Assembly: GCF_900105255.1 (NCBI RefSeq)
Contig: NZ_LT629763.1
Coordinates: 2,480,001 to 2,544,000 of the forward strand
DNA length: 64,000 nucleotides
Direction: 5' to 3'
Origin: Halopseudomonas sabulinigri
GTDB taxonomy: Bacteria; Pseudomonadota; Gammaproteobacteria; Pseudomonadales; Pseudomonadaceae
Under the pieces are notes generated by a model that saw only the letters and a program-made list of their open reading frames with translations, made no database searches and had not been told where the DNA came from. This document shows positions 7,864 through 17,485 of the stretch, one piece after another (the first letter of the stretch is position 1; each line of letters opens with the position of its first letter). Position numbers and translations under genes: made by a program.

Positions 7864-9165
7864 ATGCAGGTGCTCATTCTCGGCAGTGGCGTTATCGGCA
7901 TCACCAGCGCCTGGTATCTGGCCAAGGCCGGTCATCAGGTGACCGTGGTAGATCGGCAGAGCGGGCCGGCGCTGGAAACCAGTTTCGGTAATGCCGGCAT
8001 GATCTCTCCCGGTTACTCGGCCCCCTGGGCGGCCCCCGGCGTGCCGCTGAAGGCAGTCAAGTGGATGCTGGCCAAACACGCACCGCTGGCCATCAAGCCC
8101 ACCAGTGACCCACAGCAGTACCGCTGGATGCTGCAGATGCTGCGCAACTGCACCGAAGCACGCTATGCGGTGAACAAGGAGCGCATGATGCGCCTGGCTG
8201 AATACAGCCGCGACTGCCTGATGGCGCTGCGCAAGGACAGCGGTGTGGATTACGAGCACCGCGAGCTGGGCACCCTGCAGCTGTTCCGCACCCAGAAGCA
8301 AATGGACGCTGCCGCGCAGGACATCGCCGTGCTCGAACGCTGTGGCGTGCCCTACCAATTGCTCGACCGCGAGGGCTGTGTGCGCATCGAGCCCGGCCTG
8401 GCGCCCAGCGCGCACAAGATCGTCGGCGGCCTGCGCCTGCCCAACGATGAAACCGGCGACTGCCACCTGTTCACCACCCGCCTGGCGGCCAAGGCTGCCG
8501 AGTTGGGCGTGCAATTTCGCTTCAACTGCGAGATAGACGAACTGCTCAGCGACGGCACTCAGATCAATGGTGTGCGCCTGGCCAATGGCGAATCCCTGCA
8601 CGCCGACCGCTACGTGCTGGCGCTGGGCAGCTTCTCGCCCAAACTCGCCCGCCCACTGGGTATGGAGCTGCCAATCTACCCGGTCAAAGGCTATTCACTG
8701 ACCCTGCCGGTGACCAACGACGCCATGGCGCCGGTCTCGACCATCATGGATGAAACCTACAAGGTGGCCATGACCCGCTTTGCCGACCGTATCCGCGTGG
8801 GCGGCATGGCCGAGCTCACCGGGTTTGATGACAGCCTCAGCGACAAGCGCCGCGCCACCCTGGAAATGGTCATCAGCGACCTCTTCCCCGAAGGCGGCGC
8901 GGTCAGCGAGGCCAGTTTCTGGACCGGCTTCCGCCCGATGACGCCGGATGGCACGCCGATCATCGGCGCGAGTAAACTGCGCAACCTGTACTTCAATACC
9001 GGCCACGGCACCCTGGGCTGGACCATGTCCTGCGGCTCCAGCCAGTTACTTGCCGACCTGATTGACGGCAAGAAGACCGCGATTGGCGCCAGCGACTACA
9101 ATTTCAACCGTTATGCACAAGACAAGGAACACAGCCCGCATGGCCATCCAGCGACAGCTCACTAA
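7864..9165 (+). CDS. dadA: D-amino acid dehydrogenase, small subunit
   Basis: A 433-residue membrane-associated flavoprotein that oxidises D-alanine and other D-amino acids to 2-oxo acids, passing electrons to the quinone pool. The FAD-binding motif GSGVIG is at residues 7-12 ([19 protein letters not shown]) and the C-terminal FAD segment [12 protein letters not shown] is conserved. The ATG at 7864 is chosen over an upstream in-frame GTG (7819) because TTTGGAGCGG precedes it at good spacing and the protein then matches the family start and length. ridA overlaps its 3' end by 26 bases. Confidence 0.94.
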   Translation: MQVLILGSGVIGITSAWYLAKAGHQVTVVDRQSGPALETSFGNAGMISPGYSAPWAAPGVPLKAVKWMLAKHAPLAIKPTSDPQQYRWMLQMLRNCTEARYAVNKERMMRLAEYSRDCLMALRKDSGVDYEHRELGTLQLFRTQKQMDAAAQDIAVLERCGVPYQLLDREGCVRIEPGLAPSAHKIVGGLRLPNDETGDCHLFTTRLAAKAAELGVQFRFNCEIDELLSDGTQINGVRLANGESLHADRYVLALGSFSPKLARPLGMELPIYPVKGYSLTLPVTNDAMAPVSTIMDETYKVAMTRFADRIRVGGMAELTGFDDSLSDKRRATLEMVISDLFPEGGAVSEASFWTGFRPMTPDGTPIIGASKLRNLYFNTGHGTLGWTMSCGSSQLLADLIDGKKTAIGASDYNFNRYAQDKEHSPHGHPATAH

Positions 9166-9496
9166 CGAGCGCATGAGTCAGATCGTGATTCACCAAAACA
9201 CCGTGTACCTATCCGGCCAGGTAGCCGCCGATGACGATCTGGACAAAGACGCCGCCACTCAGACCCGCAGCACCCTGCAGGAAATCGAAAGCCTGCTGGC
9301 CCAGGCCGGTAGCGACAAGACGCGGATTCTCTCGGTGACCATCTACCTGAAAGACATCGACGCCGACTTTGCCGCCATGAACAGCGCCTGGGACCAATGG
9401 CTACCAGGCGGCACCGCGCCAGCCCGCGCCACGGTGGAAGCCAAGCTCTGCGAGCCGGAGATCCTGGTCGAAATGTCGGTGGTCGCGGCCATCTGA
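9140..9496 (+). CDS. RidA family protein (reactive imine/enamine deaminase)
   Basis: A 118-residue RidA/YjgF-family protein, cytoplasmic and normally trimeric. RidA hydrolyses reactive imine/enamine intermediates made by PLP enzymes and flavin amino acid oxidases, which fits its place between dadA and dadX. The family signature [24 protein letters not shown] is split here as ARATVEAKL and EPEILVEMS near the C-terminus; the arginine before ATVE is the substrate carboxylate ligand. The ATG at 9140 lies inside dadA (26-base overlap), indicating translational coupling. Confidence 0.87.
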   Translation: MAIQRQLTNERMSQIVIHQNTVYLSGQVAADDDLDKDAATQTRSTLQEIESLLAQAGSDKTRILSVTIYLKDIDADFAAMNSAWDQWLPGGTAPARATVEAKLCEPEILVEMSVVAAI

Positions 9497-9565
9497 CCGA
9501 CGCGCTTAAATCCGCCCCCCTCATCAGCCGCGCATTCCCGCCGCGGAACCGCGTCTGATAATCTT

Positions 9566-9744
9566 GGGACGTGATGAGCAATTGCACAGACTCTCTGCGA
9601 GTGATCAAGCGTGCAGATGCAAGGCGTGATTCGCCGCCAATAGTGGTGCTCTTGGCAAGAATCGCAACGCAGCAGATGCATGCTTGAGCGCTTGCCCTTG
9701 AGGCCTTCTGGCCAGAGAGGTTGCGCAATTGTTCAGCACGTCCC
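9566..9744 (+). ncRNA. candidate structured RNA or hairpin repeat in the dadX leader
   Basis: Positions 9566-9588 and 9722-9744 are complementary over 23 bases with three differences, one of which is a G-U pair. Inside this helix, CTCTCTG (9591-9597) pairs with CAGAGAG (9713-9719), and TCAAGCGTGCA (9605-9615) pairs with 9677-9687 with one G-U. Short inner hairpins (GGCG/CGCC; GCCAA/TTGGC) fill the apex. An intrinsic terminator follows eight bases later and dadX starts 13 bases after that. This may be a cis-acting leader RNA, an independent small RNA, or a dispersed hairpin repeat (MITE-like). The pairing is seen in the sequence; the function is inferred. Confidence 0.5.
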
Positions 9745-9752
9745 TTAGCTTA

Positions 9753-9778
9753 GCGGGGCATCCAGCCCCGCATTTTTT
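9753..9778 (+). terminator. intrinsic terminator immediately upstream of dadX
   Basis: GCGGGGC (9753-9759), a five-base loop and GCCCCGC (9765-9771) make a perfect stem followed by A and six Ts. It ends 13 bases before the dadX ATG, leaving no room for another promoter. dadX expression from the dadA-ridA transcript therefore requires read-through, so this may act as an attenuator. Confidence 0.75.
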
Positions 9779-9791
9779 CAAGACCCTATTC

Positions 9792-10862
9792 ATGCGCCCA
9801 GCCCACGCCCTGATCGACCTCAACGCTCTGCGCCACAACTACCTGCTGGCCAAATCCCTGTCCGGCCAACGCGCGCTGGCGGTGATCAAGGCGAATGCCT
9901 ACGGGCATGGGGCGGTGCACTGCGCCGAAGCCTTGAGTGAAGTGGCTGACGGCTTTGCCGTGGCCTGTATCGAAGAGGCATTAGAGCTGCGCGCCGCCGG
10001 CGTGAGCAAACCCATATTGCTGCTCGAAGGCTGGTTTGACGCCGACGAGCTGCCGCTGCTGGTTGAGCATCAGCTCTGGGCGGTGGTGCACCATCAAGCG
10101 CAACTGGATCAGTTGGCGGCCGCGCAACTGCGCAGCCCGCTGCATATCTGGCTGAAACTGGACACCGGCATGCACCGCGTGGGCTTTAGCCCAGCCGAGT
10201 ACGCCGATATCTGGCGGCGCCTGGAGGGCAGCAGTAAGGTCGCCAGCCTGACCAAGATGACCCACTTTGCCCGCGCTGATGAGCCCGACACCGGCCGTAC
10301 CGAAGAGCAGCTGGCGGTGTTCGCCGACGCCACCGCCGACCTCAGCGGCCCGGCCAGTCTGTGCAACTCACCCGGCGTGCTGGCCTGGCCAGCCGCGCAT
10401 GGCGACTGGCTGCGCCCCGGCATCATGCTCTACGGCGCCACCCCATTCAGTTTTTCGCAGGCGCAGGCCGAATGGTTACACCCGGTCATGCAGCTGGAAT
10501 CACGCATTATCGCCGTCCGTGAACTCCCCGCGGGTGAACCCATCGGCTACGGCTCGCGCTACATCACCCAGCGTCCGACCCGCGTGGGCGTGGTCGCCAT
10601 GGGCTATGCCGATGGCTACCCGCGCCACGCCAAGGACGGCACCCCGGTGCTGATCGACGGCCAGCGCAGTCAGCTGATCGGTCGCGTCTCGATGGACATG
10701 CTCACCGTTGACCTCACCGAGCTGCCCGGTAGCGGTCTGGGCAGCGCCGTTCGCCTGTGGGGTGAAGGGCTCAACGCCAGTGAGGTCGCGGCTTGGGCCG
10801 ACAGCATCCCATACCAACTGTTCTGCAACCTCAACCGCGTGCCACGCCGCTACATCGGCTGA
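9792..10862 (+). CDS. dadX: catabolic alanine racemase
   Basis: A 356-residue PLP enzyme interconverting L- and D-alanine and feeding DadA. The PLP-lysine is K33 in [11 protein letters not shown], and the second catalytic base is the tyrosine in the [11 protein letters not shown] region (about 255). Length matches Pseudomonas DadX. The ATG at 9792 gives the conserved [10 protein letters not shown] start. The frame stays open upstream through the terminator, but that stretch is not conserved-looking. Shine-Dalgarno matching is poor (AAGA only), which is odd for a gene directly behind a terminator. Confidence 0.93.
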   Translation: MRPAHALIDLNALRHNYLLAKSLSGQRALAVIKANAYGHGAVHCAEALSEVADGFAVACIEEALELRAAGVSKPILLLEGWFDADELPLLVEHQLWAVVHHQAQLDQLAAAQLRSPLHIWLKLDTGMHRVGFSPAEYADIWRRLEGSSKVASLTKMTHFARADEPDTGRTEEQLAVFADATADLSGPASLCNSPGVLAWPAAHGDWLRPGIMLYGATPFSFSQAQAEWLHPVMQLESRIIAVRELPAGEPIGYGSRYITQRPTRVGVVAMGYADGYPRHAKDGTPVLIDGQRSQLIGRVSMDMLTVDLTELPGSGLGSAVRLWGEGLNASEVAAWADSIPYQLFCNLNRVPRRYIG

Positions 10863-10903
10863 ACCTCGCGCCGCGCAGGAATGACTGGACAGTCTGCGAT
10901 CTG

Positions 10904-10932
10904 TTGAAAATTCTGAACAGCCGTGCAATGAT
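10904..10932 (+). promoter_or_regulatory. probable sigma-70 promoter of pauR
   Basis: TTGAAA (10904-10909), a 17-base spacer and AATGAT (10927-10932) form a reasonable -35/-10 pair in the 132-base gap between dadX and pauR. The leader to the TTG start would be about 55 bases. Confidence 0.45.
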
Positions 10933-10994
10933 TCGCCTCATTGTGCACACCTGCCTGTGTAACCTGTCTGACTATTCCCTGGAGGAATCTGCCT

Positions 10995-11546
10995 TTGGAC
11001 GTTGGTGCCCGCCTGAAAACCATCCGTAAACTCAAGGGTTTATCACAACGAGAACTGGCCAAGAGAGCCGGCGTTACCAACAGCACCATCTCGATGATCG
11101 AGAAGAACAGCGTCAGCCCCTCCGTCAGCTCCCTGAAAAAGGTACTCTCCGGCATTCCCATGTCGCTGGTGGATTTCTTCTCGCTGGAGCTGGAAGAAGA
11201 TGCGCAGCGCAAGGTGATCTACCGCGCCGACGAACTGCTGGATATCGGCACCAATGACGTGACCATGAAGCTGGTCGGCAAGGGGCACCCCAACCGCGCC
11301 TTTTCCTTTCTGAACGAGACCTATCCACCCGGCGCCGATACCGGCCCGGACATGCTTAATCACGAAGGCGAAGAAGCCGGCACCGTGGTCAGGGGCCAGT
11401 TGGAAGTGACCGTGGGCGGCGAGGTGTATCTGCTCGAGAGCGGTGACAGCTACTATTTCGACAGCAACCAGCCGCACCGCTTCCGTAATCCGTCGGCCGA
11501 TCAGGACTGCCTGCTGATCAGCGCCACTACCCCGGCCAACTTCTGA
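10995..11546 (+). CDS. pauR: XRE-cupin transcriptional regulator of polyamine catabolism
   Basis: A 183-residue regulator. It has an N-terminal HTH_3 domain (about 7-60; RLKTIRKLKGLSQRELAKRAG split across the helices) and a C-terminal cupin (about 105-180; HEGEEAGTVVRG and DSYYFDSNQPHRF). It matches Pseudomonas PauR/E. coli PuuR in design and sits next to dadX as in P. aeruginosa. PauR represses polyamine uptake and gamma-glutamylation genes until putrescine or cadaverine binds. The TTG at 10995 is preferred because GGAGGA lies eight bases upstream and the protein then begins at the conserved DVGARLK; a GTG further upstream adds an unconserved tail. Confidence 0.88.
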   Translation: MDVGARLKTIRKLKGLSQRELAKRAGVTNSTISMIEKNSVSPSVSSLKKVLSGIPMSLVDFFSLELEEDAQRKVIYRADELLDIGTNDVTMKLVGKGHPNRAFSFLNETYPPGADTGPDMLNHEGEEAGTVVRGQLEVTVGGEVYLLESGDSYYFDSNQPHRFRNPSADQDCLLISATTPANF

Positions 11547-11561
11547 GCAGAAGGCGCAGCG

Positions 11562-12998
11562 TTAGCGCTGCGCCAAGGGCTCTGCATCCATGACCGGCGC
11601 GCCGGCAATGGCCTGATACACCGACACCATGGCCACCGCCGCGTCGATACGGCTTTGCACCAGATCACTGCGCACTGCGGTGAGCGCCTGCTCGGTATCC
11701 AGCACTTCAAAGTACTCGATATACCCCTGCTCGTAGCGCAGCCGCGCCTGCTCGACCGCTTGCTCGGCAGACTCGGTGGCGGTTTGCAGCCAGTCACTGC
11801 GGCGCTGCGACTGACGTACATTGACCAGCCCATTCTCGGTTTCTTCCAAGGCGTTCAGCACCGTCTGCTGATACTGCGCCAGCCGCTCGGCGCCGCGGGC
11901 ATCGGCCGCTGCGATACGCGCGCGCACTCCTTCTACATCCAGAAAGGTCCAGTCGATGCCCAGGCTGACGCGTCGCGATTCGGCACCAGCGGTGAACAAA
12001 TCACTACCGCTACCCGCGACTGAACCGAGCAGCGCACCCAGGGTGAAGCGGGGGAACAGATCCGCCGTGGCCACGCCCACCTGCGCGGTGGCGGCGGCCA
12101 GACGCCGCTCGGCGGCCTGAATATCAGGCCTGCGCCGCAGCACCTGGGCCGGCGTGCCTACCGGCACCTCGGCGACCACCGCAGGCATCGGCCGCTCCTC
12201 TGCCAGCAGCGCATTCAGCGCCGCCGGGGGTTGCCCGGTGAGCACCGCCAGGCGATGCATACTCAGTTGGACCGCAGCCTCACGCTGCGGCACCAGCGCA
12301 CGCAGCGAGTCCAGCTCGGCCGCGGCGCGCAGACGATCAAACTCGGTACCGCGGCCGGCCTCCAGCCGCGCGCTGACAATATCCAGCGACTCCTGCTGCA
12401 GCGCCACATTCTGCCGCGCTACCGCAAGTAACTGCTGTTGTCCGCGCAGGGCAAAATAGCTGCTGGCCAACTGGCCGGTCAGCGCTACCTGCAGCGCCTG
12501 CAGGTCAGCCGCGGAGGCTTGCAGCTCGGCCTCACTGGCCTCGACTGCACGGGCCAGGCGGCCATAGAAATCCAGCTCCCAGCTCGCCACCAGGCCGGCA
12601 GAGTATTGCTCGACGCGCTGCTGATCCGGTGTACTGCGCTCAACTTCTGCCAGGTGCTGCTCGGCAGCGCCCCCCTGCGCCCGCACACTTGGCCAGCGCT
12701 CGCGCCGGGCGCCTCGCAGCAAGGCTTCAGCACTCTGGTAACGCGCCAGCAAGGTTTGCAGATCAAGGTTGCCCGCCAGCGTCCGCTTTACCAGGCCTGC
12801 CAGGATCGGGTCGTTGAACCCGGCCCAGAAACGCTGCTCTGCCGCCGGATCCAACTGGCTATTGCTCGCCTGACTGAAGCGGTCAACCTGCACCGGCGCC
12901 GGGGCCTGGTAATCCGGGCCCACCGCGCAGGCGGTAACCAGCAAACTGAGGGCAAAGGGCAACGCGCGCTGCAGGGGTCGGTGCAGTCGCTTATTCAT
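11562..12998 (-). CDS. RND efflux outer-membrane lipoprotein (OprN/NodT family)
   Basis: A 478-residue TolC-like channel of the NodT family. The signal sequence ends in the lipobox LVTAC (Cys about 25), followed by AVGPDYQAP, the family hallmark. Two outer-membrane efflux repeats (about 60-250 and 270-460) follow. It is the third gene of the tripartite efflux operon; its ATG overlaps the stop of the RND gene by eight bases. With the membrane fusion protein and RND pump it should form a periplasm-spanning exporter. Confidence 0.9.
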   Translation of the reverse strand: MNKRLHRPLQRALPFALSLLVTACAVGPDYQAPAPVQVDRFSQASNSQLDPAAEQRFWAGFNDPILAGLVKRTLAGNLDLQTLLARYQSAEALLRGARRERWPSVRAQGGAAEQHLAEVERSTPDQQRVEQYSAGLVASWELDFYGRLARAVEASEAELQASAADLQALQVALTGQLASSYFALRGQQQLLAVARQNVALQQESLDIVSARLEAGRGTEFDRLRAAAELDSLRALVPQREAAVQLSMHRLAVLTGQPPAALNALLAEERPMPAVVAEVPVGTPAQVLRRRPDIQAAERRLAAATAQVGVATADLFPRFTLGALLGSVAGSGSDLFTAGAESRRVSLGIDWTFLDVEGVRARIAAADARGAERLAQYQQTVLNALEETENGLVNVRQSQRRSDWLQTATESAEQAVEQARLRYEQGYIEYFEVLDTEQALTAVRSDLVQSRIDAAVAMVSVYQAIAGAPVMDAEPLAQR

Positions 12999-15900
12999 GG
13001 TTACTCTCCTGTTCGTGACTCGCTTTGGCAGTCGCCGTGTGTGGCGCCGCAGTGGCTGGCGTCAGCGCCAGCGATTTGCCCGACAGCTTGCGCAGGGCGA
13101 CGTAGAACACCGGGGTCAGCAGCAGGCCGAACAGGGTCACGCCCAACATGCCGGTGAACACGGTAATGCCCATGGCGTTGCGCACTTCGCTGCCGGCACC
13201 GGTGGCCAGTACCAGCGGCACCACCCCGGCGATAAAGGCGACCGAGGTCATGATGATCGGCCGCAAACGCAGACGGCTGGCCTCCAGCGCGGCCTTGATG
13301 GTCTGCATACCCGCCATTTCCAGTTCGCGGGCAAATTCGACGATCAGAATCGCGTTCTTGCACGCCAGGCCCATCAGCACCACCAGGCCCACCTGTACAA
13401 ACACGTTGTTATCGCCGCCACTCAGCCACACGCCAACCAACGCAGCGAGCAGACACATGGGCACAATCAGAATTACCGCCAGCGGCATCACCCAACTCTC
13501 ATAGAGCGCCGCCAGCACCAGGAACACCAGCAACAGCGCCAGCGGGAAGACCACCAAGGCCGCGTTGCCCTGAGTAATCTGCTGGAAACTCAGGTCGGTC
13601 CACTCCACACTCATGCCAGCCGGCAGCGTTTGCCCGGCCACCTCGGCCACCGTCGCCAGGGTTTCACCGGACGACAACATCGCCGGATCGGACTGACCGA
13701 TCAGATCGGATGCCGGGTAACCGTTGTAGCGGATCACCGGATCGGGACCAAAACTCTGCGTCAGGCTGACCATGGTATTGAGCGGCACCATGTCGCCCTG
13801 GGCATTGCGGGTGTAGAGGTGATCCAGATCGCTGGCCTCATCGCGGAACGAGGCATCCGCCTGCGCCTTGACCTGATAGGTGCGGCCAAACAGGTTGAAG
13901 TCGTTGATGTACTGCGAGCCAAAGTACAGCTGCAGCGTGCCGAACAGGTCATCCAGCCGAACGCCCTGGGCCTTGGCCTGCAGGCGATCCACCTCGGCAT
14001 CCAGTTGCGGCACGTTGGCCTGGTAGGAGGTGATCGGGAAGCCCAGCCCTGGGGTTTGCGCCAATGCCATCGCCAGCGCATCGGTGGACTGCTGCAGCGC
14101 ACCGTAACCGGCCCCGCTGCGATCCTGGATATACAGCGAATAGCCAGAACCCGCGCCCAGGCCAAACACTGGCGGCGGCATGAAGGTGATGGCAAAGCCT
14201 TCATTGATACCGCCCAGCTTGGCGTTCAGGTCGTCGGCAATTTCCAGCGCCGTGCGGTCGCGAATCGCGAAGTCGTCGAACAGCACAAACACAGTGGCGA
14301 TATTCGGCGTATTGGTGCCCTGCAGCGCGTTAAAGCCGACAAAGGCGGCGGCGTCGGCCACGCCTTCGGTGCCCAGCGCCATTTCACTCACCCGCCGCGC
14401 TACCGCTTCGGTGCGGTCCAGGGTGGAGCCTTCCGGCAGGCGAATACTGCCAATCAGATAGGTCTTGTCCTGGGTTGGAATAAAGCCACCCGGTACCTGA
14501 TTGAACATGAAGGCGGTGCTCGCCAGCAGGATCAGATAAACCCCGAACACCAGCCCGCGACGGCCAAAGCTGCGACCCACAAAGCGCTCGTAACGCAGCG
14601 CATTGCGCTGGAAGAAGCGGTTGAACGGGCGAAACAGCCAGCCAAAGCCGCGATCAAGAATACGCGTAGGCAAGTCCGGCGCAGCGCCGTGCGGCTTGAG
14701 CAGGGTCGCCGCCAATGCGGGCGACAGGGTCAGCGAGTTGATCGCCGAGATCACCGTGGTGATGGCGATAGTCACCGCAAACTGGCGGTAGAACTGACCG
14801 GTAATGCCGTCCAGAAAGGCCATGGGCACGAAGACGGCACAGAGCACCAGACTGATGGCGATGATCGGCCCGCTCACTTCACGCATGGCCTGATGGGCGG
14901 CGGCCAAGGGCGCCAGACCCTGCTCGATATTGCGCTCGACGTTCTCCACCACCACGATGGCGTCGTCCACCACGATGCCGATGGCCAGCACCATGGCGAA
15001 CAGCGTCAGGGTGTTGATTGAGAAGCCCAGCATCAGCAAGACGGCAAAGCTACCGACAATCGAGACCGGCACCGCCAGCAAGGGAATCAGTGAGGCACGC
15101 CAGGTCTGCAGGAACAGAATAACCACCAGCACCACCAGCGCTACCGCCTCCAGCAGGGTGGTGATCACCGAGCTGATGGAGGTGCTGACGAACACCGTGG
15201 GATCGTAGGCGATTTCCCACTTCAGGCCCTTGGGAAAGTCGTCATCCAGCTCGGCCATCTTGGCGCGCACCGCCTTGGAGACGTCCAGCGCGTTGGAGCC
15301 CGGCGCCTGGAAAATCGGCAGGGCAACCGCCTGACGGCCATTGAGCAGGGCGCGCAGCGAATCTTCCTGCGCCGCCAGCTCGATCCGCGCCACATCGCGC
15401 AGCCGGGTGATCTGCCCATCGGCGCCGGTTTTCAGCACGATATCGCCAAACGCCTCGGTACTGTCCAGCCGCCCCTTGGCATTGATCGAGATCAGCAGGT
15501 CGGAGCCACCGGGCATCGGCGGCGCGCCAATCTGACCCGCCGAAACCTGCACATTTTGCTCCTGTACCGCCGCGCTGATATCGCCGGCAGTCACGCCCAG
15601 CGAGGCCGCCCGCTGCGGGTCGACCCACAGGCGCATGGCATAGTCACCAGCACCAAACAGCCCGGCCTGGCCCACGCCGGGAATGCGCGCCAGCTCGTCG
15701 CGAATGTGCAGCACCGCGTAGTTGCGGATGTAGGTGGCATCCAGACTGTCGTCCGGCGAGATCAGGTGCACCGCCATCATCAGGTTGGGCGACTGCTTCT
15801 GCGTAGTCACCCCAAGACGGCGCACATCTTCCGGCAGCCGCGGCAAGGCCTGCGAGACCCGGTTCTGCACCTGCACCTGGGCCTGATCCGGGTCAGTGCC

Positions 15901-16194
15901 CAGGGCAAAGGTCACGGTCAGCGCCAGGCTGCCGTCACTGCCGGCCACCGACTTCATGTAGATCATGTCTTCCACGCCGTTGATGGCTTCTTCCAACGGC
16001 GTAGCAACGGTTTCTGAAATGGTTTTCGGGTTGGCACCGGGGTAACTGGCGCTGACCAGCACGCTGGGCGGCACCACCTCAGGGTATTCGCTGACCGGCA
16101 ACAGCGGAATGCTGATCAGGCCCACGGCAAAGATGATGATCGACAGCACCGAGGCAAAGATCGGTCGATCAATGAAAAAACGTGAAATATTCAC
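12991..16194 (-). CDS. RND multidrug efflux pump, HAE-1 family, MexF-like
   Basis: A 1067-residue inner-membrane proton/drug antiporter. It opens with MNISRFFIDRPIFASVLSII; the paired aspartates of the proton relay are in helix 4 (GIVVDDAIVVVENVE, about residue 405). Two large periplasmic loops follow helices 1 and 7. A GTG start at 16194 is chosen because GGGAGAG lies eight bases upstream and the protein then matches the family N-terminus; an in-frame ATG at 16245 would add 17 unrelated residues. It is the middle gene of the operon. AraC control and the lack of a MexT-type LysR argue against true MexEF-OprN. Confidence 0.93.
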   Translation of the reverse strand: MNISRFFIDRPIFASVLSIIIFAVGLISIPLLPVSEYPEVVPPSVLVSASYPGANPKTISETVATPLEEAINGVEDMIYMKSVAGSDGSLALTVTFALGTDPDQAQVQVQNRVSQALPRLPEDVRRLGVTTQKQSPNLMMAVHLISPDDSLDATYIRNYAVLHIRDELARIPGVGQAGLFGAGDYAMRLWVDPQRAASLGVTAGDISAAVQEQNVQVSAGQIGAPPMPGGSDLLISINAKGRLDSTEAFGDIVLKTGADGQITRLRDVARIELAAQEDSLRALLNGRQAVALPIFQAPGSNALDVSKAVRAKMAELDDDFPKGLKWEIAYDPTVFVSTSISSVITTLLEAVALVVLVVILFLQTWRASLIPLLAVPVSIVGSFAVLLMLGFSINTLTLFAMVLAIGIVVDDAIVVVENVERNIEQGLAPLAAAHQAMREVSGPIIAISLVLCAVFVPMAFLDGITGQFYRQFAVTIAITTVISAINSLTLSPALAATLLKPHGAAPDLPTRILDRGFGWLFRPFNRFFQRNALRYERFVGRSFGRRGLVFGVYLILLASTAFMFNQVPGGFIPTQDKTYLIGSIRLPEGSTLDRTEAVARRVSEMALGTEGVADAAAFVGFNALQGTNTPNIATVFVLFDDFAIRDRTALEIADDLNAKLGGINEGFAITFMPPPVFGLGAGSGYSLYIQDRSGAGYGALQQSTDALAMALAQTPGLGFPITSYQANVPQLDAEVDRLQAKAQGVRLDDLFGTLQLYFGSQYINDFNLFGRTYQVKAQADASFRDEASDLDHLYTRNAQGDMVPLNTMVSLTQSFGPDPVIRYNGYPASDLIGQSDPAMLSSGETLATVAEVAGQTLPAGMSVEWTDLSFQQITQGNAALVVFPLALLLVFLVLAALYESWVMPLAVILIVPMCLLAALVGVWLSGGDNNVFVQVGLVVLMGLACKNAILIVEFARELEMAGMQTIKAALEASRLRLRPIIMTSVAFIAGVVPLVLATGAGSEVRNAMGITVFTGMLGVTLFGLLLTPVFYVALRKLSGKSLALTPATAAPHTATAKASHEQESNHE

Positions 16195-16211
16195 GGCAAG
16201 ACTCTCCCTGT

Positions 16212-16233
16212 GGCGCGCTCGCATGAGCGCGCC
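16212..16233 (-). repeat. intercistronic hairpin before the RND gene
   Basis: GGCGCGCTC, a four-base loop and GAGCGCGCC form a perfect nine-base stem in the 83-base gap between the membrane fusion and RND genes, just upstream of the RND ribosome binding site. There is no T-run, so it is more likely an mRNA stabiliser or processing site than a terminator. Confidence 0.4.
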
Positions 16234-16277
16234 TCCTGGCAACAAAGATGTGGTTTTTGCGTATCAGAGAAACGCGA

Positions 16278-17444
16278 TTACAGACTGTTCTGCGCTATGG
16301 CGTTGGCCCGCTCGGCACTGGCCATGGCGACCGGTTCAGGCGCCACCTGCATACCCGGGAAGGCAATTTTCTGCAGGCCGTTGACCACCACACGGTCGCC
16401 GTCGGCCAGACCCTCGCGGATCACCAGCAGGCCATCCATGCGCCGGCCGGTCTGCACAAAACGGCGGGTCGCCTGATTCTGCTCATCCAGCACGTAGACA
16501 TAGCGGCGATCCTGATCGGTCAGCACGGCTTTCTGGTCAATCAGAATCGCCTTGCTGGCCGCGGCTACCGGCATCCGCACGCGGGCGAACTGTCCCGGAC
16601 GCAATAACCCCTGCGGATTGGCCACCACGGCGCGGTATTGCAGAGTCCCCGTGGCCGCATTGAACTGATTGTCGACAAAGTCGAGCTGGCCGTTGTGCGG
16701 GTAGTCCTGGGTGTTGGCCAGGCCCACCTTGACCGGCACCGCGCTCTGCTCAGCGCTGGTGTAGGGATTGTTGTCGGCGGTCTGCTGGTCGCTCTCGAAG
16801 TACACATACATGGGGTCAACCGAAACCAGCGTGGCCAGCAGCGTGCTGTCGGCGGTGGCCAGGTTGCCGCGGGTGATTTCCGCTCGCCCCATGCGACCGC
16901 CCACCGGAGCCTTCACTTCGGTGTAGGCCAGTTCCAGCTTGGCGTTATCGAGTGCCGCCTGGGCCGAATTGACACCGGCGCGGGCAATCGCCCGGGCCGC
17001 GCTACGCTGCTCCAGCTCTTCACGGGAAATGGCCCGGCGCTCCCACAGCTGCTCGGCACGCTTGGCTTCGCGGTCACTCAGCTGCAACTGGCTGCGCGCC
17101 CGCTGCAGTTCGGCGGCCGCCATCTGCAGCCGCGCCTGATAAGGGCGCTGATCAATCACAAAGAGCACGTCGCCCTGCTTCACCAACTCGCCCTCGGTGA
17201 AGGCCACGCAATCGATGTAACCGCTGACACGCGGCCGCAAGGCCACGGTTTCCGGCGCGGCGATACGGCCGGTGAAAGTATCCCAGAGGGTCACTTCGCG
17301 GGCACTCACGGTCGCCACCTGAACGGCGGGTGCCGGTGGCGCCGCTGCCGACTCCTGACCCTGAGCATCGCAACCAGCGAGTAGCGCCAGCAGCAGCCCG
17401 AGTGCGCCGAGTTGTTTTACGTTCCTTAGGGCGAAAGTAGTCAT
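16278..17444 (-). CDS. RND efflux membrane fusion lipoprotein, MexE-like
   Basis: A 388-residue periplasmic adaptor. The signal peptide ends in a lipobox (LLAGC, Cys about 25). The barrel-sandwich (lipoyl) halves flank a coiled-coil hairpin (about 95-165; QLQLSDREAKRAEQLWERR region), followed by beta-barrel and membrane-proximal domains. The ATG at 17444 is preferred because AGGGAG precedes it and the signal peptide starts there; the open frame extends 73 codons upstream without signal-peptide character. First gene of the operon MFP-RND-OMF; a terminator-like hairpin lies in its leader. Confidence 0.91.
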   Translation of the reverse strand: MTTFALRNVKQLGALGLLLALLAGCDAQGQESAAAPPAPAVQVATVSAREVTLWDTFTGRIAAPETVALRPRVSGYIDCVAFTEGELVKQGDVLFVIDQRPYQARLQMAAAELQRARSQLQLSDREAKRAEQLWERRAISREELEQRSAARAIARAGVNSAQAALDNAKLELAYTEVKAPVGGRMGRAEITRGNLATADSTLLATLVSVDPMYVYFESDQQTADNNPYTSAEQSAVPVKVGLANTQDYPHNGQLDFVDNQFNAATGTLQYRAVVANPQGLLRPGQFARVRMPVAAASKAILIDQKAVLTDQDRRYVYVLDEQNQATRRFVQTGRRMDGLLVIREGLADGDRVVVNGLQKIAFPGMQVAPEPVAMASAERANAIAQNSL

Positions 17445-17485
17445 GCTGTTTGCTCCCTGTGTGCAAATTGGCCTGGCAATGCGAA

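Noticed and set aside
9566..9744. 6S RNA at the dadX leader
   Set aside because: Size and rod shape are similar, but there is no large central bubble and the usual neighbour gene (5-formyltetrahydrofolate cyclo-ligase) is absent.
12997..15021. Long open frame (674 codons) on the plus strand opposite the RND pump gene
   Set aside because: It is antisense to a clearly conserved pump, has low-complexity His/Gln/Arg-rich translation typical of GC-rich shadow frames, and has no plausible ribosome binding site.
16195..16245. Upstream ATG for the MexF-like pump
   Set aside because: The added residues are polar and unconserved; the GTG at 16194 gives the family start MNISRFFIDRP and has GGGAGAG upstream.
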